This document shows positions 1 to 8,729 of a stretch of DNA of 64,000 nt, in pieces. The stretch is from the NCBI RefSeq assembly GCF_023634645.1, contig NZ_JAMKMR010000015.1:29565-93564 (forward strand), given 5' to 3'. The notes beneath the pieces were generated by a model, which was given only the letters and a program-made list of their open reading frames with translations, had not been told where the DNA came from and ran no database searches. Position 1 is the stretch's first letter. Every line of letters begins with the position of its first letter. The DNA comes from Vibrio sinus. Lineage in GTDB: Bacteria > Pseudomonadota > Gammaproteobacteria > Enterobacterales > Vibrionaceae. The position numbers were made by a program, and so were the translations under genes.

Positions 1-501
1 TTAGGTTGGTTGGAGTGGTTTCAACAAGCGCTTAGACAGGGGGCTCCAAAGCCTCATTTGTTTTTTCAACAATGCTCCACTCATTTCGAATATATATCGT
101 TGTTCAACCTCTTCGGTTATCACGAAGCCTAATCTCTTGTGTAATTTGACTGACGGCTTATTGTTTATATGAACTTTACTTGTTAATCGCTGCACATTTA
201 ATTTACGCACCTCTAGCGCAAAGTCTACCAATAAGCATTTGAGAACACGTCCACTGCGGTGGCTAGCATGTATTTGTAATGAAGGCACGTAAATATGGTT
301 ATCAACCGTATTAGTGTATTGAATATATCCTGCTAACTCATCGTTTTTATATTGATATATGAACTTTGAACCACTTTCTATTTCGCGCTGAATTGCGCCT
401 TTACGCCTTGTCGGACAAAAGGCGCTACCTGATTCAGCAATAATTTCGCTCATATTGAGTCTATCTAGTTCAACGAGATCATTCACGAGGTCTTGCATCA
501 C
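1..501 (-). CDS. GNAT-family N-acetyltransferase
   Basis: A complete 166-residue protein that ends at the window edge with its own stop codon. The GNAT fold is suggested by an acetyl-CoA loop-like stretch around residues 75-95 (IHASHRSGRVLKCLL) and a C-terminal NNKPSVKLHKRLGF segment at about 113-126, which matches the N-x-x-S-x-x-x-x-x-x-x-G-F pattern that closes many GNAT domains. The first codon is GTG, followed directly by ATG. An AAGGAAAG ribosome site fits the GTG slightly better. It lies 93 bp downstream of an LptA-like gene on the same strand and may be the last gene of the MacAB-type operon. The substrate cannot be told from the sequence; an antibiotic, a peptide or a protein N-terminus are all possible. 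The family call is good and the role is unknown. Confidence 0.75.
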   Translation of the reverse strand: MMQDLVNDLVELDRLNMSEIIAESGSAFCPTRRKGAIQREIESGSKFIYQYKNDELAGYIQYTNTVDNHIYVPSLQIHASHRSGRVLKCLLVDFALEVRKLNVQRLTSKVHINNKPSVKLHKRLGFVITEEVEQRYIFEMSGALLKKQMRLWSPLSKRLLKPLQPT

Positions 502-594
502 ACTTGTTCTTTCCTTTGTTAATAAGTTAATGAATTACTGAAGGCTTTACTCGTTCAGCAGTGATTATACTAAGGTGTGCAGGATATATAGTAC

Positions 595-1086
595 CTATTG
601 TGTCTTGGGGTGAATAGTAGTTTCTACTCTTTCTTTATGCCCACGATTAGCCACAAGAGTTTCAGTTTTAATATTATAGTGTATTCTAGGTGCTCTTATT
701 TTATCTTTCTCTAATGAAAGAGTTGCCTTCTCGGTTAACTCTAATTCCATTTTATCTGATTTATATATAAACTTTTCAGCTGTCCCCCTAATGACTTTAT
801 TGTCGTCAGTTAACTGATAAAACTTTGCAGGTTTACCTGTTGCAATAATCATATCTATTTTATTGTTTTTAAGGTTTTTTATAATTATTGCTTTGTCGGA
901 GGTTATCTTAATACTCCCTTGGGTAACAATAACATTACCGATTAGCGTTGTTGTCCTTTTTTTTAAGTCAAAGCGCTGGATCTTTGACGTCGCATGTATT
1001 TCTTGTTGATGATCAGAGGACAAGGCAGCAGCCTGAAAACAATAGAAATATAAAGCTATGACTAATGAAATATAGGTGGCTTTCAT
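595..1086 (-). CDS. LptA/OstA-like periplasmic protein (accessory copy)
   Basis: The protein is 163 residues from the chosen start, with a signal peptide (MKATYISLVIALYFYCFQAAA). The rest aligns by eye with LptA, the periplasmic LPS-bridge protein: the segments GNVIVTQGSIKI, GKPAKFYQL and the closing KIRAPRIHYNIKTE all have counterparts in E. coli LptA. The frame stays open to an ATG at 1134, which would add 16 polar residues before the signal peptide. No ribosome site supports that start, while AAAGG lies just before the chosen ATG at very short spacing. The gene is strikingly AT-rich. It follows an outer-membrane efflux lipoprotein gene by about 90 bp and is not next to lptB/lptC/kdsC, where the housekeeping lptA sits. 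It is therefore probably a paralogue acquired with the export operon. Confidence 0.7.
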   Translation of the reverse strand: MKATYISLVIALYFYCFQAAALSSDHQQEIHATSKIQRFDLKKRTTTLIGNVIVTQGSIKITSDKAIIIKNLKNNKIDMIIATGKPAKFYQLTDDNKVIRGTAEKFIYKSDKMELELTEKATLSLEKDKIRAPRIHYNIKTETLVANRGHKERVETTIHPKTQ

Positions 1087-1177
1087 TACCTTTACTTTTG
1101 AATAGTTGTTGTCCGTCATGGAAACATGGTTCATATATTGATATTTAATCGATTGAAAGTATTATTTCTATACAGGC

Positions 1178-2599
1178 TCATGAAGACTGTTTCTCTGGTA
1201 ATTTTTGGCTACTGTCAAATCCGCCACCAAGTGCTTGGTACAGAGTCATCATATTCTTCAACTGGTTATGTCGATTTTGTATGAGATTCAATTGGGCTTT
1301 ACGTCGAACTTCTTGCTGCTTTAACCAGGAGGTTACGTCATCAGCTCCTGCTTGGTAGCGCAACTCTTTTAAGTGTTCAGCTTCATATGCTAATGAGAGT
1401 AACTCACTTAACTCTCTCTCTTTGATCATCAAGTGTGTTCTATCTGAGAGTTTATTTTCTACTTCAGATAGTGCTTTGTACAATGCCTTTTTAAATTCAA
1501 TCACTTCTTGTTCGTAGGTGGCTTCAGAAATCTTTATTTTCAACTGTGTTTTTCGCCACTCAAACGGCAAGGTGAAGGTAGATGCGAAGGTTCCAATAGG
1601 GTTGCTCAATATATCCGTTAATCTCTCGCCTCCAGCTTTAATACTGCCACTTAGGCTAAAGTCGGGATAAAAGGCTGTACGGGCAATGTTTGTATTCGCG
1701 AAGGCGCTACGTAAGCGTAGTTCACGTGCTTGCATATCTGGCCTACGAGCTAATAATGTTGATGGTGTAGAATCCGGTATGGCCGTATGTACCGCTGGTA
1801 ACGTTTGGGGATCAGAAACCACATTTTCTGGCGATTGATCGAACAAAATAGCCAAAGCATGTTGCTTTTTAACTTTGTTTTGTTGAGATTGACTCAAAGT
1901 AATACGCGCTTGCACCAATTCTTCCTTAATCTGTAGCATCTGCATTTTTGAGACTGCGCCACTAAGGTATTTGGCTTGAGCGATCTCAAAGGTTTTTTCC
2001 TGATAATCTAATGATGCTTGCTCAACAGCGATGGATTCATTTAATAAAGCGATATCCCAATAGAGGATTGCTGTCGTACCGATCAGTGATAGCGCTGTAT
2101 AAGCTCTATCCTGTTCAGTTGCCATGGCTTCCCAGCGTGCTTTGTCCCTTTCACTCGAAAATTTCCCCCAAAGATCCAGCTTATAATCCAAACCAAAACT
2201 AGTGTCATAGGTATTCTTATTGTTAACGGTAACTTTTAAATCGTCGACAGATATCTGATTTCTGTCTTTAATACCCGCCTTAAGCCGGGCAACCCGAATT
2301 TTCAATGCTGCTTTCGCCATGTCATTGTTGCGTATTAATACTTGCTCAATTAAATGGTTCAATGTTTTATCTTGAAACGCTCGCCACCACTGATTTGATT
2401 CCAAGACCTGCTCACCACTGATTGGTGCATGAGACCAAGCACTGGGAAGCTCTATAGAAGGTTGCGAATATTCTTTCCGAGTCAAACTTTCGCACCCAGA
2501 AAGGGCTATGGAGCAAATCAATAATAAAGCTCGCTTTCGACCAGTTAATTCGATGAAGCTGTGCTGCTTAAAGAAAAGATTGATAGAGTTAATAGACAT
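1178..2599 (-). CDS. Outer-membrane efflux lipoprotein, NodT/TolC family
   Basis: A 473-residue outer-membrane channel of the OEP family. The N-terminus carries a lipoprotein signal ending in a LSGC lipobox (Cys about 35), followed by the usual proline-rich stretch and YSQPSIELPSAW. Two long alpha-helical repeats follow (about 85-260 and 290-470), and the segment STLLARRPDMQARELRLRSA is diagnostic of this family. The start has a good ribosome site (GGGAG) that overlaps the end of macB, and the gap to macB is 3 bp, so the two are translationally linked. MacB systems usually borrow TolC. A dedicated lipoprotein channel in the same operon resembles the PvdRT-OpmQ arrangement of Pseudomonas. Substrate unknown. 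Confidence 0.88.
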   Translation of the reverse strand: MSINSINLFFKQHSFIELTGRKRALLLICSIALSGCESLTRKEYSQPSIELPSAWSHAPISGEQVLESNQWWRAFQDKTLNHLIEQVLIRNNDMAKAALKIRVARLKAGIKDRNQISVDDLKVTVNNKNTYDTSFGLDYKLDLWGKFSSERDKARWEAMATEQDRAYTALSLIGTTAILYWDIALLNESIAVEQASLDYQEKTFEIAQAKYLSGAVSKMQMLQIKEELVQARITLSQSQQNKVKKQHALAILFDQSPENVVSDPQTLPAVHTAIPDSTPSTLLARRPDMQARELRLRSAFANTNIARTAFYPDFSLSGSIKAGGERLTDILSNPIGTFASTFTLPFEWRKTQLKIKISEATYEQEVIEFKKALYKALSEVENKLSDRTHLMIKERELSELLSLAYEAEHLKELRYQAGADDVTSWLKQQEVRRKAQLNLIQNRHNQLKNMMTLYQALGGGFDSSQKLPEKQSS

Positions 2600-2602
2600 A
2601 CC

Positions 2603-4558
2603 TTACTCCCGTGTTAGTGCTTCAACCGGAGTAAGCCGGGCTGCATTTCGCGCTGGAAAAAAGCCAAATACGATGCCAATCATTGAAGAGCAGGTGACAG
2701 CAGCATAAATACTAGCGATGGAAAATATTATTGGTAGAGATGGAATTAGTTGCGATAACAATATCCCTATTCCAAATGATATCGATATACCAATAACACC
2801 ACCTATCAAACATACTAATACAGCCTCTATGAGAAATTGGAGCAGTATATCACTTTGCCTTGCACCGACTGCCATACGAATCCCAATTTCACGGGTTCTC
2901 TCTTTGACGGACATTAACATAATATTCATTACTCCTATGCCTGCGACAATTAACGAAATCGCCGCAATGGATGACTTTAGTAGTTCCAACGTTGCAGTGC
3001 TTTTTTCTTGTGCCTGAAGAAATGCATTGTTGTTTGCTGTAAAAAAATCTTTCCCTCCATGGCGCATAGTCAATATACGAGTTATATATTGCTCCGCTTC
3101 TACGCTGGATATCTCATCAGAAGGTCTTGCTATGATTGAATTGAGGTTTTTCTTGCCTGTTAGGCGAGTGGTTAGGGAGGTGTGTGGTATCCAAACCGAT
3201 AAGCGTCCTAGATCCCAGGAATTAGTTTTATCAGATACACCAACTACCTGCCATGGTGATGCTCCGATTAAAATAGTTTGTCCAATGGGGCTTTCATCGT
3301 CGGCGAATAGCTTCTTACGGGTATTTAAGTCGATTACTACTACCTGGGCTTGAGTGTCAATATCTCTTTTTACTAACGGGCGACCTTCAGTCGTAGTGAC
3401 TCTTTTCACTCGAAAGTATTGTTCACTCACTCCTTCGACGTCTACATTAGCGGAAATATTTCTATAACGTAGTAGTTGTTGATAACTAGTCATTATTGGA
3501 GCCACACTGTCAATGAAGTGCTGATTGTGTAGTGCTTTGGCATCCTCGGGCACTAGGGTATCAATGTCGGCTGAGTTTGCGTCGCCAAAACTGTGTCCGG
3601 GGTAAATCATAATTCCGTTTTCCCCGAATGAGCGATTGGCTTCGATTACTTGTTTTTTACTTCCTTCACCAACAGCAACAATAGTCACTACTGATGTGAT
3701 TCCGACAGTGATACCAAGCATTGTCAAAAATGTTCTCATACGATGGCAGGTTATAGTGATCCAGGCCATGTAAAAGGCACTATTAAAGCGTCGTATCCAA
3801 CCACCAAGTATACTTTTTTGCTTTGTATTTACTTCTGATATAGGAGAGTCGGTTAGCCTGGGTTCAGGCATTGTTCTCGGGCGATCATTGATAATTTTTC
3901 CATCATGAATTTCAATAATACGCTCAGCTATAGCTGCTATTTGTGGGTCATGTGTGACAATGATAATGGTGTGCCCTAACTTATGTAGTTCTTGCAGTAC
4001 CTCCATCACTTCTTGCCCACTTTGTGTATCTAACGCTCCGGTAGGCTCATCTGCCAGGATCACCTCACCACCGTTCATTAAAGCTCTGGCAATACTCACT
4101 CTCTGTTGTTGGCCGCCAGATAATTGATTCGGTTTATGTTCACAGCGCTCGCCCAAACCTAGACGCGACAACAGCATATGTGCACGCTTGCGGCGAGACT
4201 CTTTTGTAGCGTCAGCGTATATCGCTGCTAGCTCTGTATTACCTACAGCATCTAGGTGAGGCAATAAGTGATAGCGTTGAAATATAAAGCCAAAGTGGTT
4301 GCGCCGTAGTTCAGAAAGCTCTTTATCATCGAGTTCACCGACCTCTTGACCACGTATTTTGTAACTACCTGTGCTTGGGCGGTCTAGACAACCAAGAATA
4401 TTCATTAATGTGGACTTTCCCGAGCCAGATGCTCCTGTAATGGCGATCATATCACCAGAATAAATCTTTAAATCTATATCCTTGAGCACAGAGATATGCT
4501 GCTCTCCTGAAAGGAAATTCCTACTCAAAGCCTTCATTTCGATTAGTGGTGTAGTCAT
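2603..4558 (-). CDS. macB: MacB-family ABC transporter, ATPase fused to permease
   Basis: This 651-residue inner-membrane protein powers a tripartite efflux system. The N-terminal ABC domain (1-230) has Walker A GASGSGKST at 42-50, signature LSGGQQQR, Walker B VILADEPTG and an H-loop (IIIVTHD). A linker leads to a first transmembrane helix near 275. A large periplasmic MacB core domain follows (about 295-510), and the protein ends with three FtsX-type helices (AAISLIVAGIGVMNIMLMSV, a loop with the EIGIRMAVGA motif, then two more helices). Length and domain order match E. coli MacB (648 residues). It sits 9 bp after macA and 3 bp before the channel gene. Known substrates of the family include macrolides, enterotoxin STII, siderophores and lipopeptides. 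Which applies here cannot be read from the sequence. Confidence 0.92.
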   Translation of the reverse strand: MTTPLIEMKALSRNFLSGEQHISVLKDIDLKIYSGDMIAITGASGSGKSTLMNILGCLDRPSTGSYKIRGQEVGELDDKELSELRRNHFGFIFQRYHLLPHLDAVGNTELAAIYADATKESRRKRAHMLLSRLGLGERCEHKPNQLSGGQQQRVSIARALMNGGEVILADEPTGALDTQSGQEVMEVLQELHKLGHTIIIVTHDPQIAAIAERIIEIHDGKIINDRPRTMPEPRLTDSPISEVNTKQKSILGGWIRRFNSAFYMAWITITCHRMRTFLTMLGITVGITSVVTIVAVGEGSKKQVIEANRSFGENGIMIYPGHSFGDANSADIDTLVPEDAKALHNQHFIDSVAPIMTSYQQLLRYRNISANVDVEGVSEQYFRVKRVTTTEGRPLVKRDIDTQAQVVVIDLNTRKKLFADDESPIGQTILIGASPWQVVGVSDKTNSWDLGRLSVWIPHTSLTTRLTGKKNLNSIIARPSDEISSVEAEQYITRILTMRHGGKDFFTANNNAFLQAQEKSTATLELLKSSIAAISLIVAGIGVMNIMLMSVKERTREIGIRMAVGARQSDILLQFLIEAVLVCLIGGVIGISISFGIGILLSQLIPSLPIIFSIASIYAAVTCSSMIGIVFGFFPARNAARLTPVEALTRE

Positions 4559-4567
4559 AAAAAGATA

Positions 4568-5758
4568 TCAACCCGTAAAGATAGCGTTTGTTTGGAGTGC
4601 TGTTTTCTCCGATTGCTGGTTGTTGAGAATGATATTATCGCCATCATTTAAGCCAGACAGTACTTGCACATAAGAACCGTCACGAATGCCAGTACTTATC
4701 GTCTTTTCTACCGGCTGATCGTTGACTAGAATACGTACACTATGCTTTAGGCCACTAATATTTTGACCAGAGTTTAGAGCTGATAAGGGAATACTCAGTA
4801 CTTGTGACTCTCGATTGGTAATGATGGAAACTTGTGCTGTCATGCCTACTTGTAAGGACTTGTCCAGGTTCGGTACTTCTATCAAACTACTGTAGTAAAC
4901 CGCTTTGCTTGAGTTATCACTGGAGCTATTAGCTGAATCGCCATTGATTATGTTATCGGGTGCGAGTTTGATGGTCTTCAATACGCCTTCGTAGCGCTGA
5001 TCATGATTTCCCAAAGTGGTAATGTTTGCAGCTAGGCCTGACTTAACTTTGAATATATCGGCCTCGGACACTTTGGCTTTCACCACCATCTTATCCAGTT
5101 GAGCAATGGTAAGTACGCTTGGGGCTTCGTTACGAGATACAAGAGTCTGACCTTCTTCATATTTTACAGCTATCACAGTGCCGTCTATTGGTGCTGTAAT
5201 CCTTGTGAGTTCGAGTTCAGCTTTTGCGCTTTTCACTTGAATTTCTGCTTTGATGATGTCTGTTTTTGATGATTCGACTTTTGTCCGATACAATTCCAAT
5301 TCAGTGCGTGAGTCTTCTAATTTTGCCACTGATGTAGCGTTTTCTAATTTCATCTTATATTGGCGTTTAAAAGTTTTTTCTTTATTACTCAAGTTGATTT
5401 CATTTTCACGAAGTGAGGCTTTAGCTTTCTTTAATTCAGCTATCATTTTCATCAATTCGTTATGTTTTATTTCAGGGTCAATCTCTATGAGTAACTGCCC
5501 TTTTTTCACCTTATCACCTACAGAGACGTGTATTGATTTTATTTGTCCATCAACCTGAGTTCCTAAGGTAACTTGTTTTGCACCTTCTAATACTCCAGTA
5601 GCTAATACGGTTTCTTCAATATCCCGTCGTTCTACAGGTGCTGTAATATAATGAATGCGATTAGGGTTGAAAAAAGAGGAAGCCTCAAGAAACCAAATTA
5701 CTACCATAGAAAAAATTAGAAATACGACGATAAGAAGAGGGCGGTTTTTTATTTTCAT
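4568..5758 (-). CDS. macA: MacA-family periplasmic adaptor (membrane fusion protein)
   Basis: A 396-residue adaptor that links MacB to the outer-membrane channel. It has one N-terminal membrane anchor (about residues 7-27), the first half of a biotinyl-lipoyl domain (LATGVLEGAKQVTLGTQVDGQIKSI, residues broken here only for identification), an alpha-helical hairpin of about 100 residues rich in Lys/Glu (about 95-200), the second lipoyl half (ITAPIDGTVIAVKYEEGQ) and beta-barrel and membrane-proximal domains. It is the first gene of the export operon. No convincing ribosome site precedes the ATG at 5758, but no better in-frame start is visible. The 355 bp upstream contain the gene remnant and terminator described separately. 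Confidence 0.9.
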   Translation of the reverse strand: MKIKNRPLLIVVFLIFSMVVIWFLEASSFFNPNRIHYITAPVERRDIEETVLATGVLEGAKQVTLGTQVDGQIKSIHVSVGDKVKKGQLLIEIDPEIKHNELMKMIAELKKAKASLRENEINLSNKEKTFKRQYKMKLENATSVAKLEDSRTELELYRTKVESSKTDIIKAEIQVKSAKAELELTRITAPIDGTVIAVKYEEGQTLVSRNEAPSVLTIAQLDKMVVKAKVSEADIFKVKSGLAANITTLGNHDQRYEGVLKTIKLAPDNIINGDSANSSSDNSSKAVYYSSLIEVPNLDKSLQVGMTAQVSIITNRESQVLSIPLSALNSGQNISGLKHSVRILVNDQPVEKTISTGIRDGSYVQVLSGLNDGDNIILNNQQSEKTALQTNAIFTG

Positions 5759-5986
5759 AGGAATTTTATGATTATGGTTAAGTTACACTTTCTGACTTGT
5801 TTTATATTAAGTGAATGTCTTCTGGCTTGCTTGTATTGACTATCTTACTTTTATTTATTCTAATTAAATGATAAATCAATTAATGTATTGAGTTTGTATT
5901 GAAATGTGTTGTTTTGTCATGATTCTTAGATTTAAAGGAGACTGGTGTATATCTCTGAGTAGCCCATGTTTTTGCGCTCAATAAAA

Positions 5987-6012
5987 AGAGGGCTGTCAGA
6001 GCTCAGCCCTCT
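5987..6012 (-). terminator. Intrinsic terminator-like hairpin
   Basis: Perfect 9-bp stem (AGAGGGCTG / CAGCCCTCT) around an 8-nt loop. Read on the minus strand it is followed by TTTTATTG, so it would stop minus-strand transcription. It lies 14 bp beyond the stop of the remnant at 6027-6101 and could now serve the binding-protein gene that ends at 6114. Confidence 0.7.
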
Positions 6013-6026
6013 AAACATATGAGCGG

Positions 6027-6101
6027 TTATTCTTCCTCAATACCAACGGTTTGTGTGATGGCAGCGACAATGGGGAGCACAGTCATGAAATTACCGAACA
6101 G
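6027..6101 (-). pseudogene. Vestigial C-terminus of a lost membrane-protein gene
   Basis: Immediately after the solute-binding protein gene, the minus strand carries a short open stretch of 24 codons plus TAA. It reads LFGNFMTVLPIVAAITQTVG followed by IEEE. It has no start codon, an in-frame stop directly before it, a hydrophobic core with an acidic tail, and an intrinsic terminator just after it. This is what the last transmembrane segment and 3' end of a transporter gene look like after the rest has been deleted or replaced. The parent family was not recognised. Chance coding is possible for so short a stretch. Confidence 0.45.
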
Positions 6102-6113
6102 TTATTTAGAACA

Positions 6114-6851
6114 TTACTTATTTCGCTCAGTCAATCCATACTTCATTTTTAACTCTTCCACCCAAGCTTGATTTTTTGTTAGAAACTCATTGAACTGCTC
6201 AATGACATCCGGGTGGTTTAAAGATGACAGTAGGTAGTCGCTATTGATGTGTGGAATGGAGGGGTCGTACACAAGCGTGTTGTCTGCTATTCCTAATGAC
6301 TTCATGGCGTAGACGGCGACATCAATATTAAAGTAGGCGCCATCTAAGTCATTCCGGTGAGCCATATTTTTTAGCAGTCCATCAATGCTGTTAAACTCTT
6401 TTATTGTGATTCTACCTTTATTGATTTGATCCAGCAGTGCATATGGGGTAAAGCCTCTCACGATGCCTAATTTTTTCAATGTTGATTTGCCTAGATTTTT
6501 TTCCGGCACAAGCACGCCATCAGTGTATTTTAGGGCCGAGGTACTATAAAGAATGTTCCGGTCTCCTTTAATGTCAGCGCCCCAATATGGGTTATCGGGA
6601 AACTTCAAGTCGACCTTTTGGTTGACTAAATCATGAAAAAGGCGAACCACAGGTAAAGGGCGATAAGTGAACTTGTGGTTATAGTCTTTAGCAAAGCGAT
6701 CTAAAAGCTCTCGAGCATAACCAGTATATTGGCCATTTTGAATGGAATATATAGGTGCATAGTTAATATTCTCCACACCTACAATCATCTGTTTTGCAAA
6801 CACAAATTCTATATTGAGAATAAGGGTTAAGAAGATAAGCCACTTTTTCAT
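6114..6851 (-). CDS. Periplasmic solute-binding protein (SBP_bac_3 type)
   Basis: A 245-residue protein with a cleavable signal peptide (MKKWLIFLTLILNIEFVFAK). The mature part has the fold signature of family 3 extracellular binding proteins: an early VGVENINYAPIYSI, then GQYTGYARELLDRF, and a late GLLKNMAHRNDLDGAYFNID loop. A clear AAAGGA ribosome site precedes the ATG. No permease or ATPase gene adjoins it, so it is an orphan. Proteins like this either serve a transporter encoded elsewhere or act as sensors feeding another system. The ligand is unknown; an amino acid or small polar compound is typical of the family. The region is AT-rich like the macAB block. Confidence 0.8.
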   Translation of the reverse strand: MKKWLIFLTLILNIEFVFAKQMIVGVENINYAPIYSIQNGQYTGYARELLDRFAKDYNHKFTYRPLPVVRLFHDLVNQKVDLKFPDNPYWGADIKGDRNILYSTSALKYTDGVLVPEKNLGKSTLKKLGIVRGFTPYALLDQINKGRITIKEFNSIDGLLKNMAHRNDLDGAYFNIDVAVYAMKSLGIADNTLVYDPSIPHINSDYLLSSLNHPDVIEQFNEFLTKNQAWVEELKMKYGLTERNK

Positions 6852-7090
6852 TTCACTATTCCTTTGGTGCTCTATGCCAATATTGTAGGCAAACTTGTGT
6901 AGATCAAGTGCTTGTATTAGCCGTGCCAGTTAATTAATTGCTGTGTTTTCTTATGAATAAGACCATACCAGGATTCGAAAGGAGAAAACGGTCACTATAG
7001 CGTAGCTGGGGCGTTACTTGCGTTTGAGTCAGCGGCCTAAAGCATGCAATAATTACCGTTAATAGCAGTCTTTAACGAGAGTAGAGAATT

Positions 7091-7648
7091 TTGGCAAAAG
7101 CGGCAGTGTTTTTGGATCGGGATGGTGTGATTAATGTGGATCACGGATACGTACATGATGAGCATGAATTTGAGTTTATTGATGGCGTGTTTGAGGCGAC
7201 TAAACAGCTTCAGCAAATGGGGTACTTATTGGTATTAGTGACCAACCAAGCAGGCATAGCTCGTGGCTACTACACTGAGGAACGATTCTTGTCTCTCACT
7301 CAATGGATGGATTGGAACTTTATCGACAACGGCGTTGAGTTCGATGGTTTTTATTACTGCCCGCACCATCCTGAACACGGCCTCGGTAAGTATAAACAAC
7401 AGTGTGATTGCAGAAAGCCTGAGCCAGGAATGTTCAATTCTGCGAAAGAGTTTCTTAACATTGATATGAAAAACTCGATCATGGTCGGTGATAAAGCAGA
7501 AGATATGATGGCCGCAGAAGCCGCCGGTGTGGGCACAAAAATTTTAGTTCGTACTGGTAAGCCTGTCACGGATAAAGGACAATCTATTGCGACTACGGTG
7601 CTCGATAGTATTAAAGAGGTGCCAGATTACGTGAAAAATATGGCTTAG
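7091..7648 (+). CDS. gmhB: D-glycero-beta-D-manno-heptose-1,7-bisphosphate 7-phosphatase
   Basis: A HAD-superfamily phosphatase of 185 residues that acts in ADP-heptose synthesis for the LPS inner core. The nucleophile motif is FLDRDGVIN (Asp about 9 and 11). The Thr of motif II is in VLVTNQAG, and MVGDKAEDM supplies the Mg-binding Asp. The zinc loop CPHHPEHG...CDC, typical of GmhB, is present at about 92-110. Translation starts at TTG 7091, as the aligned N-terminus [12 protein letters not shown] requires; no ATG lies nearby. In E. coli gmhB neighbours metNIQ, but here the neighbouring position holds the orphan binding protein. treR follows 36 bp downstream on the same strand. Confidence 0.92.
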   Translation: MAKAAVFLDRDGVINVDHGYVHDEHEFEFIDGVFEATKQLQQMGYLLVLVTNQAGIARGYYTEERFLSLTQWMDWNFIDNGVEFDGFYYCPHHPEHGLGKYKQQCDCRKPEPGMFNSAKEFLNIDMKNSIMVGDKAEDMMAAEAAGVGTKILVRTGKPVTDKGQSIATTVLDSIKEVPDYVKNMA

Positions 7649-7684
7649 CTTCTGCTCAAGGACAATACCTTAATTACCGACAAG

Positions 7685-8650
7685 ATGAAAAAAAAACTCA
7701 CTATCGTTGATATCGCAAAACTATCCGGGGTTGGTAAATCCACGGTGTCTCGAGTGCTGACTAATGATCCCAATGTCAGAGTCGAGACTCGGGCGCGAGT
7801 GGAGAGAGTGATGGAAGAGCACGGCTATGTGCCTTCCAAGTCCGCGCAGTCAATGCGAGCGGGTGGCAAGCTCAAAGTGATTGGTATCATCATTTCTCGT
7901 CTGGATTCGGCTTCTGAGAACAAAGTGATCAGCAGTATGCTGCATGAAGTTTATGCTTTAGGCTACGATGCCGTGGTGATGGAAAGTCGTTTTGATAGGA
8001 AAAAAACCAACGAACACCTCGAAGTTCTGCAAAAGCGTAATGTCGATGGCGTGATTGTGTTCGGGTTTACAGGTATTGATATGCAGTCGCTGGGCTCATG
8101 GAAAGAGAAAGCGGTCATTATTGCTATGCACAGCGATAACATTTCATCGATCAATTACGACAACCAAGCCATTATCTTCGCCGCATTAAATCATTTGCAA
8201 AGCCAAGGCATTACGCATATATCCTATCTTGGCGTCGACCCTAGCGATATCACGACAGGTAAACTGCGGCTCGAGGCTTATAAGCTTTGGTGTGAGCGTA
8301 AAGCAATGAGTGCTATCTACCAAACGGGCGAGTTGAGCCATGAGAGTGCTTACCAGTTAGTTGGCGATATACTGAGTGACAATACACAAGCCATCGTTTG
8401 CGCCAGTGATTCCCTTGCGCTCGGAGCGATTAAACGTTTAAAAGAGCTTGGCAGAGAGGATATCGTTGTCACTGGTGTTGGTGGCAACGAATTACTGTCT
8501 TTTTTGTTTCCTAATACTTATAGCGTCGATCCGGGCTATCACTTCGTTGGAAAGAAAGCAGTTAACTTACTGATGTCTAGCATAAAAGAGCACTCTCATC
8601 CTATTCACCTGACCCAATCTCCTATATTAAAGCCTGATCTGACTGGCTAA
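7685..8650 (+). CDS. treR: Trehalose operon repressor, LacI family
   Basis: A 321-residue LacI/GalR regulator. The N-terminal helix-turn-helix (KLTIVDIAKLSGVGKSTVSR, residues 4-23) and hinge (YVPSKSAQSMRAGG) are clear. A periplasmic-binding-protein-like effector domain follows, with IGIIISRLDS and the CASDSLALGA segment. TreR of enterics senses trehalose-6-phosphate. It reads in the same direction as treB and treC and ends 181 bp before treB, with a likely TreR operator in the gap. The poor ribosome site suggests low expression, as expected for a repressor. The assignment rests on family features together with the adjacent treBC. Confidence 0.9.
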   Translation: MKKKLTIVDIAKLSGVGKSTVSRVLTNDPNVRVETRARVERVMEEHGYVPSKSAQSMRAGGKLKVIGIIISRLDSASENKVISSMLHEVYALGYDAVVMESRFDRKKTNEHLEVLQKRNVDGVIVFGFTGIDMQSLGSWKEKAVIIAMHSDNISSINYDNQAIIFAALNHLQSQGITHISYLGVDPSDITTGKLRLEAYKLWCERKAMSAIYQTGELSHESAYQLVGDILSDNTQAIVCASDSLALGAIKRLKELGREDIVVTGVGGNELLSFLFPNTYSVDPGYHFVGKKAVNLLMSSIKEHSHPIHLTQSPILKPDLTG

Positions 8651-8729
8651 TATATTGTGATCTCTCTCAATTAATATTCATTTCCTATATTTTCATTTTG
8701 TTTGTTTTATGCCACTCTTTTTTTGTTTT

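Noticed and set aside
5836..5864. A good-looking plus-strand promoter (TTGACT, 17 bp, TCTAAT)
   Set aside because: Nothing on the plus strand follows; the next genes are on the minus strand. The AT-rich DNA makes chance matches likely.
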